A DNA stretch of 64,000 bases from Odontocerum albicorne (taxonomy: Eukaryota > Arthropoda > Insecta > Trichoptera > Odontoceridae). Position 1 is the first letter of the stretch. Each line of letters begins with the position of its first letter. Positions 30,841 to 41,280 of this stretch are shown here, one piece after another. The DNA lies in the NCBI GenBank assembly GCA_949825065.1, contig OX463865.1, positions 16,879,763-16,943,762 of the forward strand, read 5' to 3'. The position numbers and the translations under genes were made by a program. The notes beneath the pieces were generated by a model that was not told the DNA's origin, made no database searches, and saw only the letters and a program-made list of their open reading frames with translations.

Positions 30841-30885
30841 TATAATTCAATTTTTTTCGAAAGCTTGAAATGTGCTCTGGTATAA

Positions 30886-31365
30886 CTTAAAGTTTCCTAG
30901 AATTTAGTATCACTCCATCCACTATTATTTTAAAACTTTATTATTTGGCATTGTAATTATAGTATGATACATTAATATGTTAAATAATCTTACATTCATT
31001 TTATTTTTATGTGCTTTAATCTAATTAAAGCTGACGAACGTTTTTACTTTATACGTAATTATATTTATTTTTAACCTTGAAAAATTGCATTATTGTTATT
31101 TAATGTTTCCTAGAATCTGCCATGCCTAAACAATTAATAGGTTAAATAAACTTACTTTCATTTCATTTTTACAATTTAAGCTGACAGCATTTTTAATATA
31201 CAAAATGTGTGTTCATTTCAATGTTTGAATATGAAGTATTATTTTAATATTTTTTTTTGCTTTTTCACTTCATTAAAAAAATTAAATGACAAGTTTTTGT
31301 AAACGCACTGTTACTCACACTATTGCAAAATTACTCTTCTGTCTGAACGATCTATAACTTCTATT
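30886..31365. other. AT-rich, no gene seen
   Basis: Two loosely similar halves, each with 'tttcctagaat', 'gttaaat.a.cttac.ttca' and 'agctgac' (about 30890-31060 and 31105-31200), suggest an old tandem duplication. No coding. Confidence 0.45.
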
Positions 31366-31369
31366 TCTA

Positions 31370-31852
31370 TCACTTTTATTGTAATGCAATCTGGTGGGCT
31401 TATTGCTAGGCGGCAATCTCTTCCAACCAACCAGGCAAAAGTAAATGAAGCAAGTTACATGGTCGCATAAATCATTCAAATGACTATCCATCTCCACGAA
31501 ATCCATGAACACATACGTAAGCACATGCCCACGAACCCCACAAAGACGGACAATCACCCGAACATTATTTTTCATATAAAGTGAGATATCATCAATCAAA
31601 AGGAAAGGAATGGATGGTGGAGAGGAAAGGAAGAGAACAATCAGGAATGAAACACGTTATTTTACTGACTAGAAATTAAGAGTTTTTTCAGTCGCTTCTT
31701 AAAGCATGCCAAGGATCGAGTGAGTCTTATATAGTATTGGTTTGTAACTGATTCCAGAGTCTCACTGCATGGACAGTAAAAGACGACGTAAAGAAAGAGG
31801 AGCGGTGAACTGGAAAGGCCAATAAACAATCTCTTTTTGAGCGTAGCGCTTC
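31370..31852 (-). mobile_element. LINE-A, 5'-truncated
   Basis: Minus strand. It ends in the tail 'cttttattgtaatgcaatctgg' at 31372 and carries an intact small frame MIDDISLYMKNNVRVIVRL and the RT end. It is truncated at 31852 within the 'gcgctacgctcaaa' codons. A minisatellite begins immediately beyond the truncation. Confidence 0.85.
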
Positions 31853-31869
31853 TACGATGTCTTTGACTT

Positions 31870-32112
31870 TAAATCACGGGACCGGAATTCAACACAAATC
31901 TACTCGTAGTTTGTCACGTTAAAATATGGGACCGGGACAACACAACTCTAGGTTTTCACGTTAAAACGCGTGACTGGGACTCAACATAAATCTAGTTTGT
32001 TACGTAAAAACAAGGGACCGGGACTCAACACTAATCTAGTGTATCACGTTAAAGCACTAGACCGAGACAACATAAATCTAGTTTATCACGTTAAAACACG
32101 TAATGGGGATAC
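31870..32112 (+). repeat. 43-50-bp minisatellite, about 5 units
   Basis: Units share 'gggaccgggactcaaca', 'aatctagtttgtcac' and 'gttaaaacac'. Unit length varies by a few bases. It abuts the 5' truncation point of LINE-A. Confidence 0.85.
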
Positions 32113-32213
32113 AAAGTTTTAAACCACTAAAGAAATATTTTGAGAATTGTTTGATTAGAAATATTTTTCTTTTGAAAATAAAATGTGATTGAAAATGTAC
32201 ACTTATTTATAAA

Positions 32214-32414
32214 ATGTCCTCAATAAGGCGAAAATCTGCAATACAGGATGACAGCAGGACACTGCTTTTGAGATCTGACAATTTCAGACAAGTTCCCAGT
32301 TCATCTGACACTGTCAGGAAGGGGAGCAGAACTGACACATCTTACTTTTCAGTTGACAATTTTATTATTTTTCCAATTATTTTTTATACTTTATTTGTTT
32401 TGATAGACGGTTAA
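32214..32414 (+). CDS. Doubtful small reading frame
   Basis: 66 codons: a Ser/Arg-rich start (MSSIRRKSAIQDDSRT) followed by one hydrophobic segment (about residues 48-64, VDNFIIFPIIFYTLFVLIDG). The composition is less AT-biased than the flanks. I do not recognise a family, and no splice or promoter evidence exists. It may be chance. Confidence 0.15.
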   Translation: MSSIRRKSAIQDDSRTLLLRSDNFRQVPSSSDTVRKGSRTDTSYFSVDNFIIFPIIFYTLFVLIDG

Positions 32415-33720
32415 GCTGATGAGAGCGATATCATGAGATTTTTTTATTCCGTATTACTTCGTAATCCCTTCAGCATATCCTAACTGGTACATACATAAAT
32501 ATTATCAATGCCTATTGGGGTAAGAGCTTTCCTATCACGACAAACTTTCTTCAGTTTCTCCACGTACATATATATTTTCTGAATTCCTTTTAATATTCTA
32601 ACTTCTACCCTTACCTTCTTTAAAAATTTCATTCCCTTGGTCTAACCCAACTTTTCACGGTTATCCTCTACCACGACTTCAATTTTTTCTTGTTTAACAC
32701 AAACTTTTTCCATACATTTTTCAAGTGAAACTTCTATAGGCGCGGTAGAGTAAATTGGCCTGAACGTCACGAAAAGTGAAACGCTTCATCTATTTTGAGT
32801 GAAGGAATGAAATTAAAATTAAATAAAGTTAAATAAAACTAAATTAAATTAAATTAAGTAAAAAATAAATTAAATTAATTTTTTTTAAATTTACTTAAAT
32901 TTAAAATAAAATTAATTGAAATAAAAATAAAATTTCATTAAAATAAATTAAATAAATTTTAATTACATTAAAATTAAATAAAATAAATTTTAACTACACT
33001 AAAATTAAATTAAATAAATTTTAATTATATGTAATTAAATAAATAAAAATAAATAATTAAATAAATTAATTTAATTTAAATAAATTAATTTAATTAATTT
33101 AAATAAATAAAATTAAAAAAAATCAAATTAAATAAAAATTAAATCAAATTAAAATAAATAAATTTAAAAATTATTAAAATTAAATAAAATACATAACAAA
33201 TTAAAATTTTAATTAAAAAAAATTAATAAATTAAAATTAAATAAATTATTTCATTATTTTTAATTTAAATCCATAATACATCATAGAGACACCACGCACA
33301 TGCACCGCGTGTACTGTGTGTATACGTAGCATAAGTCTACCAATAAACGCTTGCGTATTATATTAGAATTTAATTTTATTTAAATAATAAAAATCGTTCA
33401 CAAATGGTAAAAAAGCAATGCATTAAATTAAATTTTCCTAGGAGCTAAGAAGTTTCACTTCTACCGCGCGAGAATCTCACGCATCTGTTTTTTTTAATAA
33501 TAGATATGACGAAAGTCATATGTATCCTTTACATATATTCAAACCATCACGTTGTTCCCCTCACGGAATAAGCAGAAAGGACAGAGTTAGTTCTTTGATC
33601 ATCCCTACTTAACGTCGCGTTCATACAAATATAAAGATTTCGATCTTGATGTTCGTTTTATCCCCATAACAGCGTGAATGGTAGTGAAATTGAACTGAAC
33701 TTTACATAACTTCAACTCTC
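32415..33720. other. No gene; AT-only low complexity 32815-33255
   Basis: 32815-33255 consists almost only of 'aattaaataaa' variants. 32520-32720 is CT-rich ('ttctaacttctacccttacc'). 33500-33540 matches the SINE1 word 'aatagatatgacgaaagtcat', a possible SINE1 scrap. Confidence 0.5.
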
Positions 33721-33725
33721 TATAG

Positions 33726-34200
33726 CGTGTCAACTAGAGTCGAAAGAAGCGTGTTTTTAATGTATTTTTTATCCACTTTGCACGGATTACACATCCTGTT
33801 ACACAAAGAGAGTCTGCTTCTAGTGTTAGCTTATTTGTTAGGAAGAATATCAGTCAGGATTCTTCTCATACTGCTAGGCGGTGCAGAGAATATATTCACA
33901 GTGTCATTCAATTGGTTCAATATCTCTTTACCATGCGTGACTGAGTGTTTAGCCATGATATTCCTTCTGTAAGTTGGTATGTAGAACAAAGGGTGGTTCC
34001 TTGCTCTGCTTTATTCATTAGGTACATATAAACTTAGTATTTCCAGAATCGGGGGACAGTTAAAGCAGCCTTAAATTTTTTTTAGTAAGAATATCGCGAC
34101 GGATTCTCACCTTCTTGTTTCAAGGCTTCTATAGTTACACACCGTGAGAATTTCGACGTGTTGAGCATATTTTGGGTAATCGCCCTTTCTTCTGTTGTTT
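33726..34200 (-). repeat. Unclassified repeat Y, copy A
   Basis: Matches 36090-36500 in inverted orientation. On the plus strand a frame reads HFARITHPVTQRESASSVS, LFVRKNISQDSSHTARRCRE, YIHSVIQLVQYLFTMRD, stop, then HDIPSVSWYVEQRVVPCSAL and FIRYI, stop. On the minus strand another frame reads NMLNTSKFSRCVTIEALKQE and GENPSRYSY. The left similarity limit is a run of T (33765), so the unit may end in poly(A) on the minus strand. No family recognised. Confidence 0.75.
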
Positions 34201-34345
34201 CGTTATGTTCTGAAGTGTTTAAAAATAAATATAACGTGGTTAACAACTGTCTTTCAAAAGAAGAGAAAACCCTGACAGGAAGTAAACGACGTTTAGATGC
34301 TGTGTATAGATAAATTGTCATCAAAGTGATCGTTGTCATTGCTGG

Positions 34346-34665
34346 GGCTTAAAGTTAACGATCCTTTCACCGTTCCAACGTTAATTCAGTTGGAAAGCGA
34401 AGCTGTGCCATGGAGTTTTTTTTTAAGTGAGTGAGCTATTGCACACAAGCAAACTCCCCGGATAGGAGCAAACCGGTATGTTTTTTTTTTTTTTTTTTTT
34501 AAGAATAGATGTGACCGAAGTCATAGATATTCTTGTACCCTCAGATACTAGGTGGAAAAAATAACTTTGTCATTCGAGGGGAGTCACTCAGGGCGAGGTT
34601 CGAATCGAATACATTCAACACGAAGGCCCAGTGCATCACCGCGCAGTCATGCACCTCGATATGAC
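34346..34665 (-). mobile_element. SINE1 copy
   Basis: Antisense: tail 'tttcaccgttccaacg', 'gttggaaagcgaagctgtgc'; body 'gtgagctattgcacac', a 20-T run at 34480, 'tgaccgaagtcata'; head 'gaggttcgaatcgaat' and 'gtgcatcaccgcgcagtcat'. The long T run is the internal A-rich linker seen in the other copies. Confidence 0.8.
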
Positions 34666-35013
34666 ATCGTTATACATTAACATTGATAGTTTAGGCTGAG
34701 CAGTTTAATTAAGGTAGAGAATCTGTCGAAATGGCCCTCATCAAGGGAAACCAGAAGAGCCCCCAATTTAGAAACTTCTGAATATGTTTTCAGTGATGTT
34801 GAAAAATGTATTCATCATAAAAAAATATAAATTGAACTACAGGGTGGCTATACTGAAACTTTTAGACCTTACTACATTGTAATAAAATGAGAATAGTAAA
34901 AAAATTAAATTTAAAAAAGACAACATTGTATCCGTGAATACTAGAAAATTTCAGTGAAATATTATATTACAGAAATATCAAAAATAACTAAACCCTCAAC
35001 TATTCACTAAATC
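34666..35013. other. No gene seen
   Basis: AT-rich. The word 'cagggtggctatactgaaac' at 34850 resembles an IS630/Tc1-type element end, but no partner was found. Confidence 0.35.
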
Positions 35014-35280
35014 CTAAAATACCCATTTCAGTAATCCACCAAATTCTCCGGTCCACTTGTAAGAATTGATGTATACAAACGGGTGCTCCTCTGGGATGGG
35101 GTGGAGACCTCGATGTTTTGTCCTGTTTTTTGCATATACATCCCCTAGTTCTGATTTATCCCGTGTCCTACCCTTAATGCAGGGGATGTTACAATGCGCA
35201 CTGTTGAAAGCAGTATTAGGATGGATAAAAAAGGGCATTATTGTTAAAAGAAAATACATATATTTAAATTGAGACGGCAT
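35014..35280 (-). CDS. Small reading frame of unknown nature
   Basis: 88 codons with a hydrophobic start (MPSQFKYMYFLLTIMPFFIH) that could be a signal or anchor segment, then charged sequence ending GLHPIPEEHPFVYINSYKW and TGEFGGLLKWVF. The stretch is GC-richer than both flanks. No motif known to me. It may be an unrecognised exon or a transposon piece; overlapping frames on the other strand weaken it. Confidence 0.2.
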   Translation of the reverse strand: MPSQFKYMYFLLTIMPFFIHPNTAFNSAHCNIPCIKGRTRDKSELGDVYAKNRTKHRGLHPIPEEHPFVYINSYKWTGEFGGLLKWVF

Positions 35281-35449
35281 TTTCTGTTTTCTCTATTTTA
35301 TCCCTTCAAGGGGTCAAATGTTTTGCATATGAGGAAGGCTGTTTTTTATTGATATTTTTGTAACACTTACCCATTTATTTGGAAAGCATCGTTTGTTTTT
35401 TTTTTAAAGAAAGAGAGTGTTTTTCAATTGTTTCTTTTATTTTTCTAAA

Positions 35450-35510
35450 TTTCAATTTGTCTATCGATTCGGAGGTTACAGGTTCAATTCGCGCTAAAGC
35501 TCAGATAAAA
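35450..35510 (+). mobile_element. tRNA-like SINE head
   Basis: 'ctatcgattcggaggttacaggttcaattcgcgct' holds a B box (GGTTCAATTCG) but only a weak A box. It ends in A-rich sequence. Confidence 0.4.
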
Positions 35511-35599
35511 AAAATAGTCTTGTTTTCTCTTAAAGCCTTATAAACATATTTCTGATTGATGTGGCAATAACTTTGCAAGGTTGTACTATACACAGTCAA

Positions 35600-35870
35600 T
35601 ATGTTATATAGGATTCGCTCGGGCGCTGCTATAGCTGGCAGATGTGATTTGTTTAATATTAGTAGGTTTAAATCCCAAGCTAGCGCGCTCTTGATGAGGG
35701 TTTGCTCTCTAAATGGTGTTTTATAAAATTTTCCTTCTTTCTTTCTAGAGAAGGTGATGTTAGAACACATATTGTGATAGGAAGACGACCTCTATGATCT
35801 AGTCGGTGAGACACATATTTTTCTACCTAGAAGTGCGGTTTTAAATTTCGTTAGAATCCCTATGGCGCTA
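35600..35870 (+). mobile_element. SINE2 copy, most complete
   Basis: 'gtaggtttaaatcccaagc' (B-box region), 'gcgctcttgatgagggtttgctc', 'aaatggtgttttataaaatttt', 'tctagagaaggtgatgtt', and then 'gacgacctctatgatctagtcgg', which may be the start of a second tRNA-like head. It gives the reference order for the other SINE2 pieces. Confidence 0.7.
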
Positions 35871-36089
35871 TGTAAAATAATCCTTAGAATTTTTCATTTA
35901 TTTTGCAAGCTTAGATTTTTTTAAGGAAGAAGGTGTTGATAATTTGTTTTCTCTCAAAGCTTTATCTCGTTTTGATTAAATTAAATGTTTAACGCGGTTT
36001 TTATTCAGTTAAAAGTAACAAAAAAATAATTAATATTAAAAAAAAACAAAGCTTTTGAAAAATAATTGTTGACATGATTTTAAATAAAA

Positions 36090-36500
36090 TATTTTACAAG
36101 CTCACCATGTCGAACTTCTCACGGTGTGTAACTATAGAAACCTCGAAACAAGAAGGTGAAAATCCATTGTGATATTCTTACTTAAGGTTTTCCAAGGTTG
36201 CTTTAACTGTCTTGCGCTTCTAGAAGCACTAAGTTTATATGTACTCAATAAATATAGCCGTGCAAGGAATCACTCTCTGTTCTACATACCAACTTACAGG
36301 ACGAATATCATGGCTTAACACGCAGTCACGCGTGGTATAGAGATATTGTACCAACTGAATGACACGGTTGATATATTCTCGGCACCGCCTAGCAGTATGA
36401 GAAGAATCCTGGCTGATATTATTCCTAACGAATAAGCTAACGCTAGAAGCAGACCCTCTTTGTGTAACAGGAGAAATCCGAGCAAAGTGGATAAAAAAAA
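36090..36500 (+). repeat. Unclassified repeat Y, copy B
   Basis: Inverted relative to copy A. Its minus-strand frame is fully open (111 codons at 36235-36570): HFARISPVTQRGSASSVS, LFVRNNISQDSSHTARRCRE, YINRVIQLVQYLYTTRDCVL, SHDIRPVSWYVEQRVIPC, stop after FIEYI. The other-strand frame SNFSRCVTIETSKQEGENP is also kept. Similarity ends at the poly(T)/poly(A) run near 36490-36500. Confidence 0.75.
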
Positions 36501-37200
36501 AATAAAGCAAAAAAAATATATAAATAGACCTGTCGATCATGGCGGTCTTCCGTAAATGATGGATATACATTTCCGTTCGTTGTAGTCGTTGTTGAGCCTC
36601 TTAGTAAAGAATCCCCTCTTTCTAACCTTATTCTTGAGCTGCTTCTCCACGTCAATCTTGACAGAACAACCTGATATTCATACGTACTCTCTTCCGCAGA
36701 CGTCACATACATGTTAATACCCTTATCTCAACAACTTCTGCTGAACTTCGATTCTTCTTGCGAATGTGTAGATCAATTCTCTATCTATCATACAGCCGAG
36801 AACAGACATTGCAGCTTCAAGATGCTCCGGTGATCTCATCTGAGATTGACTGTTTTCATTATCTCTTCCACTGCAGCTTCCTCAACCAATTGATATCAAA
36901 GACCATCTCGAGCATCTCTTAACACTTTCGATAGTTTTGAAATAGATTCTATTTCAAAATTATCAAGGCATCTTTTACATATTAATAATAATAATAAAAT
37001 GACACTTTATAAAGCCCCGTTTTGAGAGCAGATTATCCTCAGAAGCTTTCTGACTCGAGACTCAAGTCCTCTTATACTGAAGAGATTTAAAATATGACAA
37101 GAAATAAATTGAGTGTAAGGATAGAAAGGTTATAGCTACGGCCATGAAAGGAACTTTTCCGGTCTGCATATGAAATTTATGAACATATACTTAATAAAAG
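36501..37200. other. No gene recognised; moderately GC-richer
   Basis: 36560-36960 is less AT-rich than average. A minus-strand frame (TSAEESTYEYQVVLSRLTWR) is open for 89 codons at 36443-36712 but overlaps repeat Y and resembles nothing known to me. 36935-36965 has 'atagattctatttcaaaatt', part of a short inverted word pair. Confidence 0.35.
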
Positions 37201-37202
37201 TT

Positions 37203-37365
37203 AAAGTGAGATATCATCAATCAAAGGATAAGGAAGGGATAGTGTAGAGGAAAGAAAATCAGGAAGGATAAACAGCACATTACTGACTAGAAATGAAGAG
37301 TTTGTTCAGTGGCTTCCTAAAGCATGCTGAGTACGAAGCCATTTTAACATTGATTCTAGAGTGTA
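37203..37365 (-). mobile_element. LINE-A fragment
   Basis: Antisense UTR and RT-end words: 'gagatatcatcaatcaaagg', 'actagaaatgaagagttt' and 'cctaaagcatgctgag'. It lies 150 bp before an oppositely oriented LINE-A copy. Confidence 0.7.
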
Positions 37366-37519
37366 GTGTTCATACTTTATATAATCACATTTTGTTTAAT
37401 ACTTCCCAAAAAGGATTGTTTTATGCAGCCTTAAAAGTTTGTTGAAGACAACCCTTTAAGGCAGACAAAGATTGATAAATAAAATGAATATACAATATTA
37501 CCATTGGTTTTAACCCCAG

Positions 37520-38078
37520 ATCATCCTTAACTGTCCCGCCGCACCCTCTTATCTCGCCGAAAAATTGCAGCTTCTTTCCAATCATGGATTAGCGCTACGC
37601 TCAAACAGAGATTGTTTATTGGCCTTTCCAGTTCACCGCTCCTATTTCTTTACGTCGTCCTTTACTGTCCATGCATTTGGACTCTGGAATCAGTTACAAA
37701 CCAATGTAAGACTCGCTCCGTCCTTGGCATGCTTTAAGAAGCGACTGAAAAAACTGTTAATTTCTAGTCAGTAAAATAACGTGTTTCATTCCTGATTTTT
37801 CTTTTCCTTTCCTCTCCACCATCCCTTCCTTTCCTTTTGATTGATGATATCTCACTATTTATGAAAAATAATGTTCGGGTGATTGTCCGTCTTTGTGAGG
37901 TTCGTGGGCATGTGCTTACGTATGTGTTTATCGATTTCGTGGGGAGGGATAGTCATTTGAATGATTTATGCGACCATGTAACTTGCTTCATTTACTTTTG
38001 TCTGGTTGATTGGAAGAGATTGCCGCCTGGCAATAAGCCCGCCAGATTGTATTGCAATAAAAGTGTTAAATAAATAAA
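37520..38078 (+). mobile_element. LINE-A, 5'-truncated
   Basis: Begins in 'ctgtcccgccgcaccctctt', encodes LSNHGLALRSNRDCLLAFPV, VRLAPSLACFKKRLKKLLIS, then the UTR, the intact small frame MIDDISLFMKNNVRVIVRLC (78 codons) and the end 'ttgcaataaaagtgttaaataaat'. Confidence 0.88.
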
Positions 38079-38094
38079 CCTTTTTTTTTTTTCA

Positions 38095-38260
38095 GAGTTA
38101 TATAAACAAGTACGTGAGCCATGTCGTCTCCCTGCCTGAGACCATTGATGGTCTGCAATGTTTCAGACATATCAGATTACACTTCCCTCTTCAGCGTTTT
38201 ATACCATACACCGAATAGAATTTTCTTTCTTTCAATTCTTCAAAGTCATGAATAAAACGT
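38095..38260 (-). pseudogene. RTE-like RT fragment (probably LINE-B)
   Basis: Minus strand: LQTINGLRQGDDMAHVLVY. GLRQGD is the RT motif just before the YADD block in RTE-like elements. The fragment is only about 50 codons long and has frameshifts on both sides. Confidence 0.65.
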
Positions 38261-39005
38261 GTCATTTATTCCGTAAGACTCTGAGTAAACTTGACTTTTA
38301 AAATATTTTAAGGCGCTGAGACGTAATGCTTAATTTTCAAGAACGCACAGTATACATATTACACAAGCATTTGTTTTTCAGCGTCATTTACGGGTTAAAC
38401 TGAGAGCATACCCAGTCATTTATACGTAAGGGTAGCACACACCCCCACATACCATCGTTACATTAAATAGCCTCTTACAAAGTCAACTCGCATGTGACTA
38501 TATTATTAAAATTCGGAGGGTGGTATGTACCCAGATATTGCGAGTCAAGGGTTAAACGTGAAAAAAACTTGGAAGGGTTAAAAAGATTCAACCGTTGAAT
38601 TATAACCTTTTTTATGACTCTCTTATATTGGGAGAGTTTTTTTTTTGATAAGTGGATATCTTGCGAAGGGACATATCCCTACTGGCTTATATAAATATAC
38701 CATAAGAGTATTTACAATTTAGGTTTGATTTCACTGAAATTCCCTTAATGTATGTTTATACCTTAACTGAAACTAAATATCTTACACTATCTTACACTGA
38801 TTTAAGTCTAATCTTCTTCCTTCTTTCTCTCCGCCCCAATATTTGTAGATATTAAAAAATATTTAGTTTCAGTTGTCAAGAAGTATGAGAGATGTTTTTA
38901 AAAAGATTGTCTATTTTTCAGTTAGACATTAATGTCTAATGACTAATTGTATTACTAAATGCATGCATACATATTGTCATGCCGTTTCTATCCTATGTAT
39001 TGCAG
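38261..39005. other. No gene seen
   Basis: 38370-38600 contains 'agggttaaa' twice and low-copy sequence of mixed composition. The rest is AT-rich. No frame or repeat match. Confidence 0.4.
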
Positions 39006-39009
39006 CATT

Positions 39010-39085
39010 TTTATAAAAATCTGGGTTCCAGCGGGATTTGAATTTGATTTGACAGATGTCTTACCAACTAGGCCTTGTTCTGCAT
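39010..39085 (-). mobile_element. tRNA-like SINE head
   Basis: Antisense: 'aaatctgggttccagcgggatttgaa' (B box) and 'gtcttaccaactaggcct' (A box). Same type as 786-858. Confidence 0.55.
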
Positions 39086-39229
39086 TCGTCGAAGCTTCAG
39101 GTGATTTGTGTTGCTCACACTACCCTACACGGGTGCAGCATAGGTCATGTGGGCACAAATAAGGGTGTTATAGAGGAGGAGCTGATTTTTTGGAGGAAAT
39201 GAAACTCCGTTGGTGGAATGTTTTTATTT

Positions 39230-39700
39230 ATTTATTTTATTTTTATTTATTTTACACGTGACAAGAAATATACATAATTTGCGAAAAAAAAAACAACAGG
39301 TAATTTAATTTGGACACAATTTTAATGGATCTGGGTTTGTTGCCATTCATTTGTCGTGTCCCCAGTAAACTAATTTTTTACCTGTATCTCACTGAGGACA
39401 TATAGCATAATCGATACTTTTTTCCGATTATTTATTATATAAAAACCCGTTGCACATTCTAATCAACCTGACAAACAGAGACACTCAATTAAATATGTAT
39501 ATGATACACACGCGAAATCAAACTCCTCACACTTCATCACTCCAGACAGATCAAAACCTTCATCCCACAATATACCGCACATATTCATAAAAAAAACATT
39601 GAAACACCACAATCAAGAGCTCACACAAACCTTTGCTACAAGTCATTCTCTTGCAAGCCCAAGTATTCAAACTCCTGTCGCAATAACAACCACGCTCCGA
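39230..39700 (-). mobile_element. LINE-R 3' piece
   Basis: The left end 'atttatttattttattttta' is the reverse complement of an (AAAT)n tail. The body matches 11820-12690 without the insertion and also 40757-41280, to 'attgcgacaggagtttgaatac' (read in reverse). Confidence 0.75.
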
Positions 39701-40197
39701 TCGATTGCCTAAAATGTTTTCCTTCTTTTGCCTTTATTGAATTATTACACCCTATTCGAACTGATAGTCCCTATTCTCTTTTGACTCTTATGTCTGATGG
39801 TATTTTATATGCTGTTTTTATTTCAACATTTGTACGAGTTTAAAAAAAATCATTTGACCGCTGAAATAAAATAAAATAAATATGTAAACTAAAACACTTG
39901 CTTCCGTTTTGACAGTTAACGAAATATGTTTATATTAACCCATTAATTTAGAGTAAGGTTCATAACTCACAAGTCGCTACTAACAAGAGGGCAAGCGGTT
40001 GCAACAAGCAGAATTATGTTGCGGTTGAATATGCAAGCTTCATCCATACTGCAATTTGCTACAAGACATATTGCACAAGTTTCCTAAACTTAGCCAAAGG
40101 ATCGGGGGATGAAAAGTGAGATATGATCCAAGTTAAGTGTATATATATATAATTCTCGAACTTGAAGGATATTTTATTGAGTAATTTATTCTTCAAA
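39701..40197. other. No gene seen
   Basis: AT-rich with a short 'tatatatata' tract at 40140. No coding. Confidence 0.45.
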
Positions 40198-40280
40198 TAC
40201 AGGGTGTCGCAAAAAATATATCCACACCTTAATAGCTGGTCACTTGATGATTTTTTTTTGTTTTAGATTTAACCATTAAG

Positions 40281-40600
40281 AAATGATGACTGAAACCAGA
40301 CTAAGTTTTGAACAAAGCAAGTTTATTTTGAAGTGCTGCCGGAAGTAGGAAAACGCGGTAGTAGAATTTTTCTTTTGGGGGTTTCTCAAGAATAAAGTTT
40401 ATGCTAAAAAAACTGAAACCGTTGATGCCATACCATAAGAATGAACGTTGAAAAAGAATATGCCCAAATAACAAATGAAATGATTCTCGACGTTTTGATT
40501 CCGTTACTTCGTGTTTCCAGCGATGTCTAGACCAGAATGGTCAACAGAATAAATACATTTATGAAGTTTATTATTGACGTTGAAAGGGAACTTTACGTCA
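40281..40600 (+). pseudogene. IS630/Tc1-like transposase, N- and C-termini only
   Basis: MMTETRLSFEQSKFILKCCR is the N-terminal helix-turn-helix start. It jumps at about 40370 to FFFWGFLKNKVYAKKTETVD, the segment right after the last catalytic D (xDFFLWGxLK) in this superfamily. The whole D-D core is deleted. Several stops and a frameshift follow, then PAMSRPEW, like the family C-terminus. Confidence 0.75.
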
Positions 40601-40655
40601 ATAAATAAAGACTTTGCAATATATTATTAACAGTTAAGGCATTAGCATTGTGGAG

Positions 40656-40755
40656 ATTTAAATATTGTACATTATAAATAATTTTATCAAATACTGTTTA
40701 TTCCACTTTTTGTGTTGTTAAACAGTGTTTGATGAAGCAAATTAAAACGACTGTA
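40656..40755. repeat. PLE-like scrap, folded
   Basis: 'ttttatcaaatactgtttattcc' faces 'aaacagtgtttgatgaagcaaatt' about 35 bases later. Only the outer arms of a palindrome like 16759-16958 remain; the centre is deleted. Confidence 0.75.
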
Positions 40756-40756
40756 T

Positions 40757-41280
40757 AAAGCGTGGTTGTTATTGCGACAGGATTTTGAGTACTTGGGCTT
40801 TCAGGATGAATGACGTGTGGAAAAGATTTGTGTGGGCTTCTTCTTGTTGTTTAAAATTTTGTTGTTTTTGTGTTTCTGTATGTTTTTGTTTTTTATTTTT
40901 ATACTTATGATTGTGTGCGGTATATTATGGGATGAATATTTTTGGTCTTTCTGGAGTGATGATGTGTGAAGAGTTTGATTCCGCATGATGTTTCCAGTTG
41001 TAGTTGAGTGCCGCTGTTTGTCAGGTTGATGAGAACGTGCAACGGGGTTTTGTTTTTGTGTAATCAAAAATCGGAAAGAAGTATCGATTTATTTTTTCAT
41101 GCTAAATATCCTCAGTGAGATACAGGCAATAGCCTAGTTTACTAGGGATACGACAAATGAAAGGCGACAAACCCAGATCCATTAAAATTGTATGTCCAAA
41201 TTAAATTACCTGTTGTTTTTTTTCACAAATTATGTATATTTCTTGTCATATGTAATAATAAATAAATAAATAAATAAAAT
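40757..41280 (+). mobile_element. LINE-R 3' piece
   Basis: Plus-strand copy ending 'taataaataaataaataaata' at about 41277, which fixes the 3' end of the family. Reverse complement of 11820-12690 and 39230-39700. No frame identified. Confidence 0.8.

Larger units (their letters stand above)
29720..30885 (+). repeat. Unclassified repeat X, copy 2, interrupted by mariner
   Basis: The left part 29720-29902 and right part 30841-30885 ('taattcaa', 'tttcgaaagcttgaaatgt') rejoin to match copy 1 once the 938-bp mariner and one TA are removed. Its identity is unknown; no protein frame. Confidence 0.85.

Noticed and set aside
32815..33255. Possible origin or matrix-attachment region
   Set aside because: The stretch is simple AT low complexity; nothing in the sequence supports a function.
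33727..33972. An 81-codon frame with several hydrophobic stretches, like a membrane protein
   Set aside because: It lies in repeat Y; the inverted copy keeps a different frame open (HFARI...EYI), so this one is an accidental shadow.
36443..36712. 89-codon frame with RSSSRIRLERG
   Set aside because: It overlaps the repeat Y boundary and a poly(A) tract, and no motif or second copy supports it.
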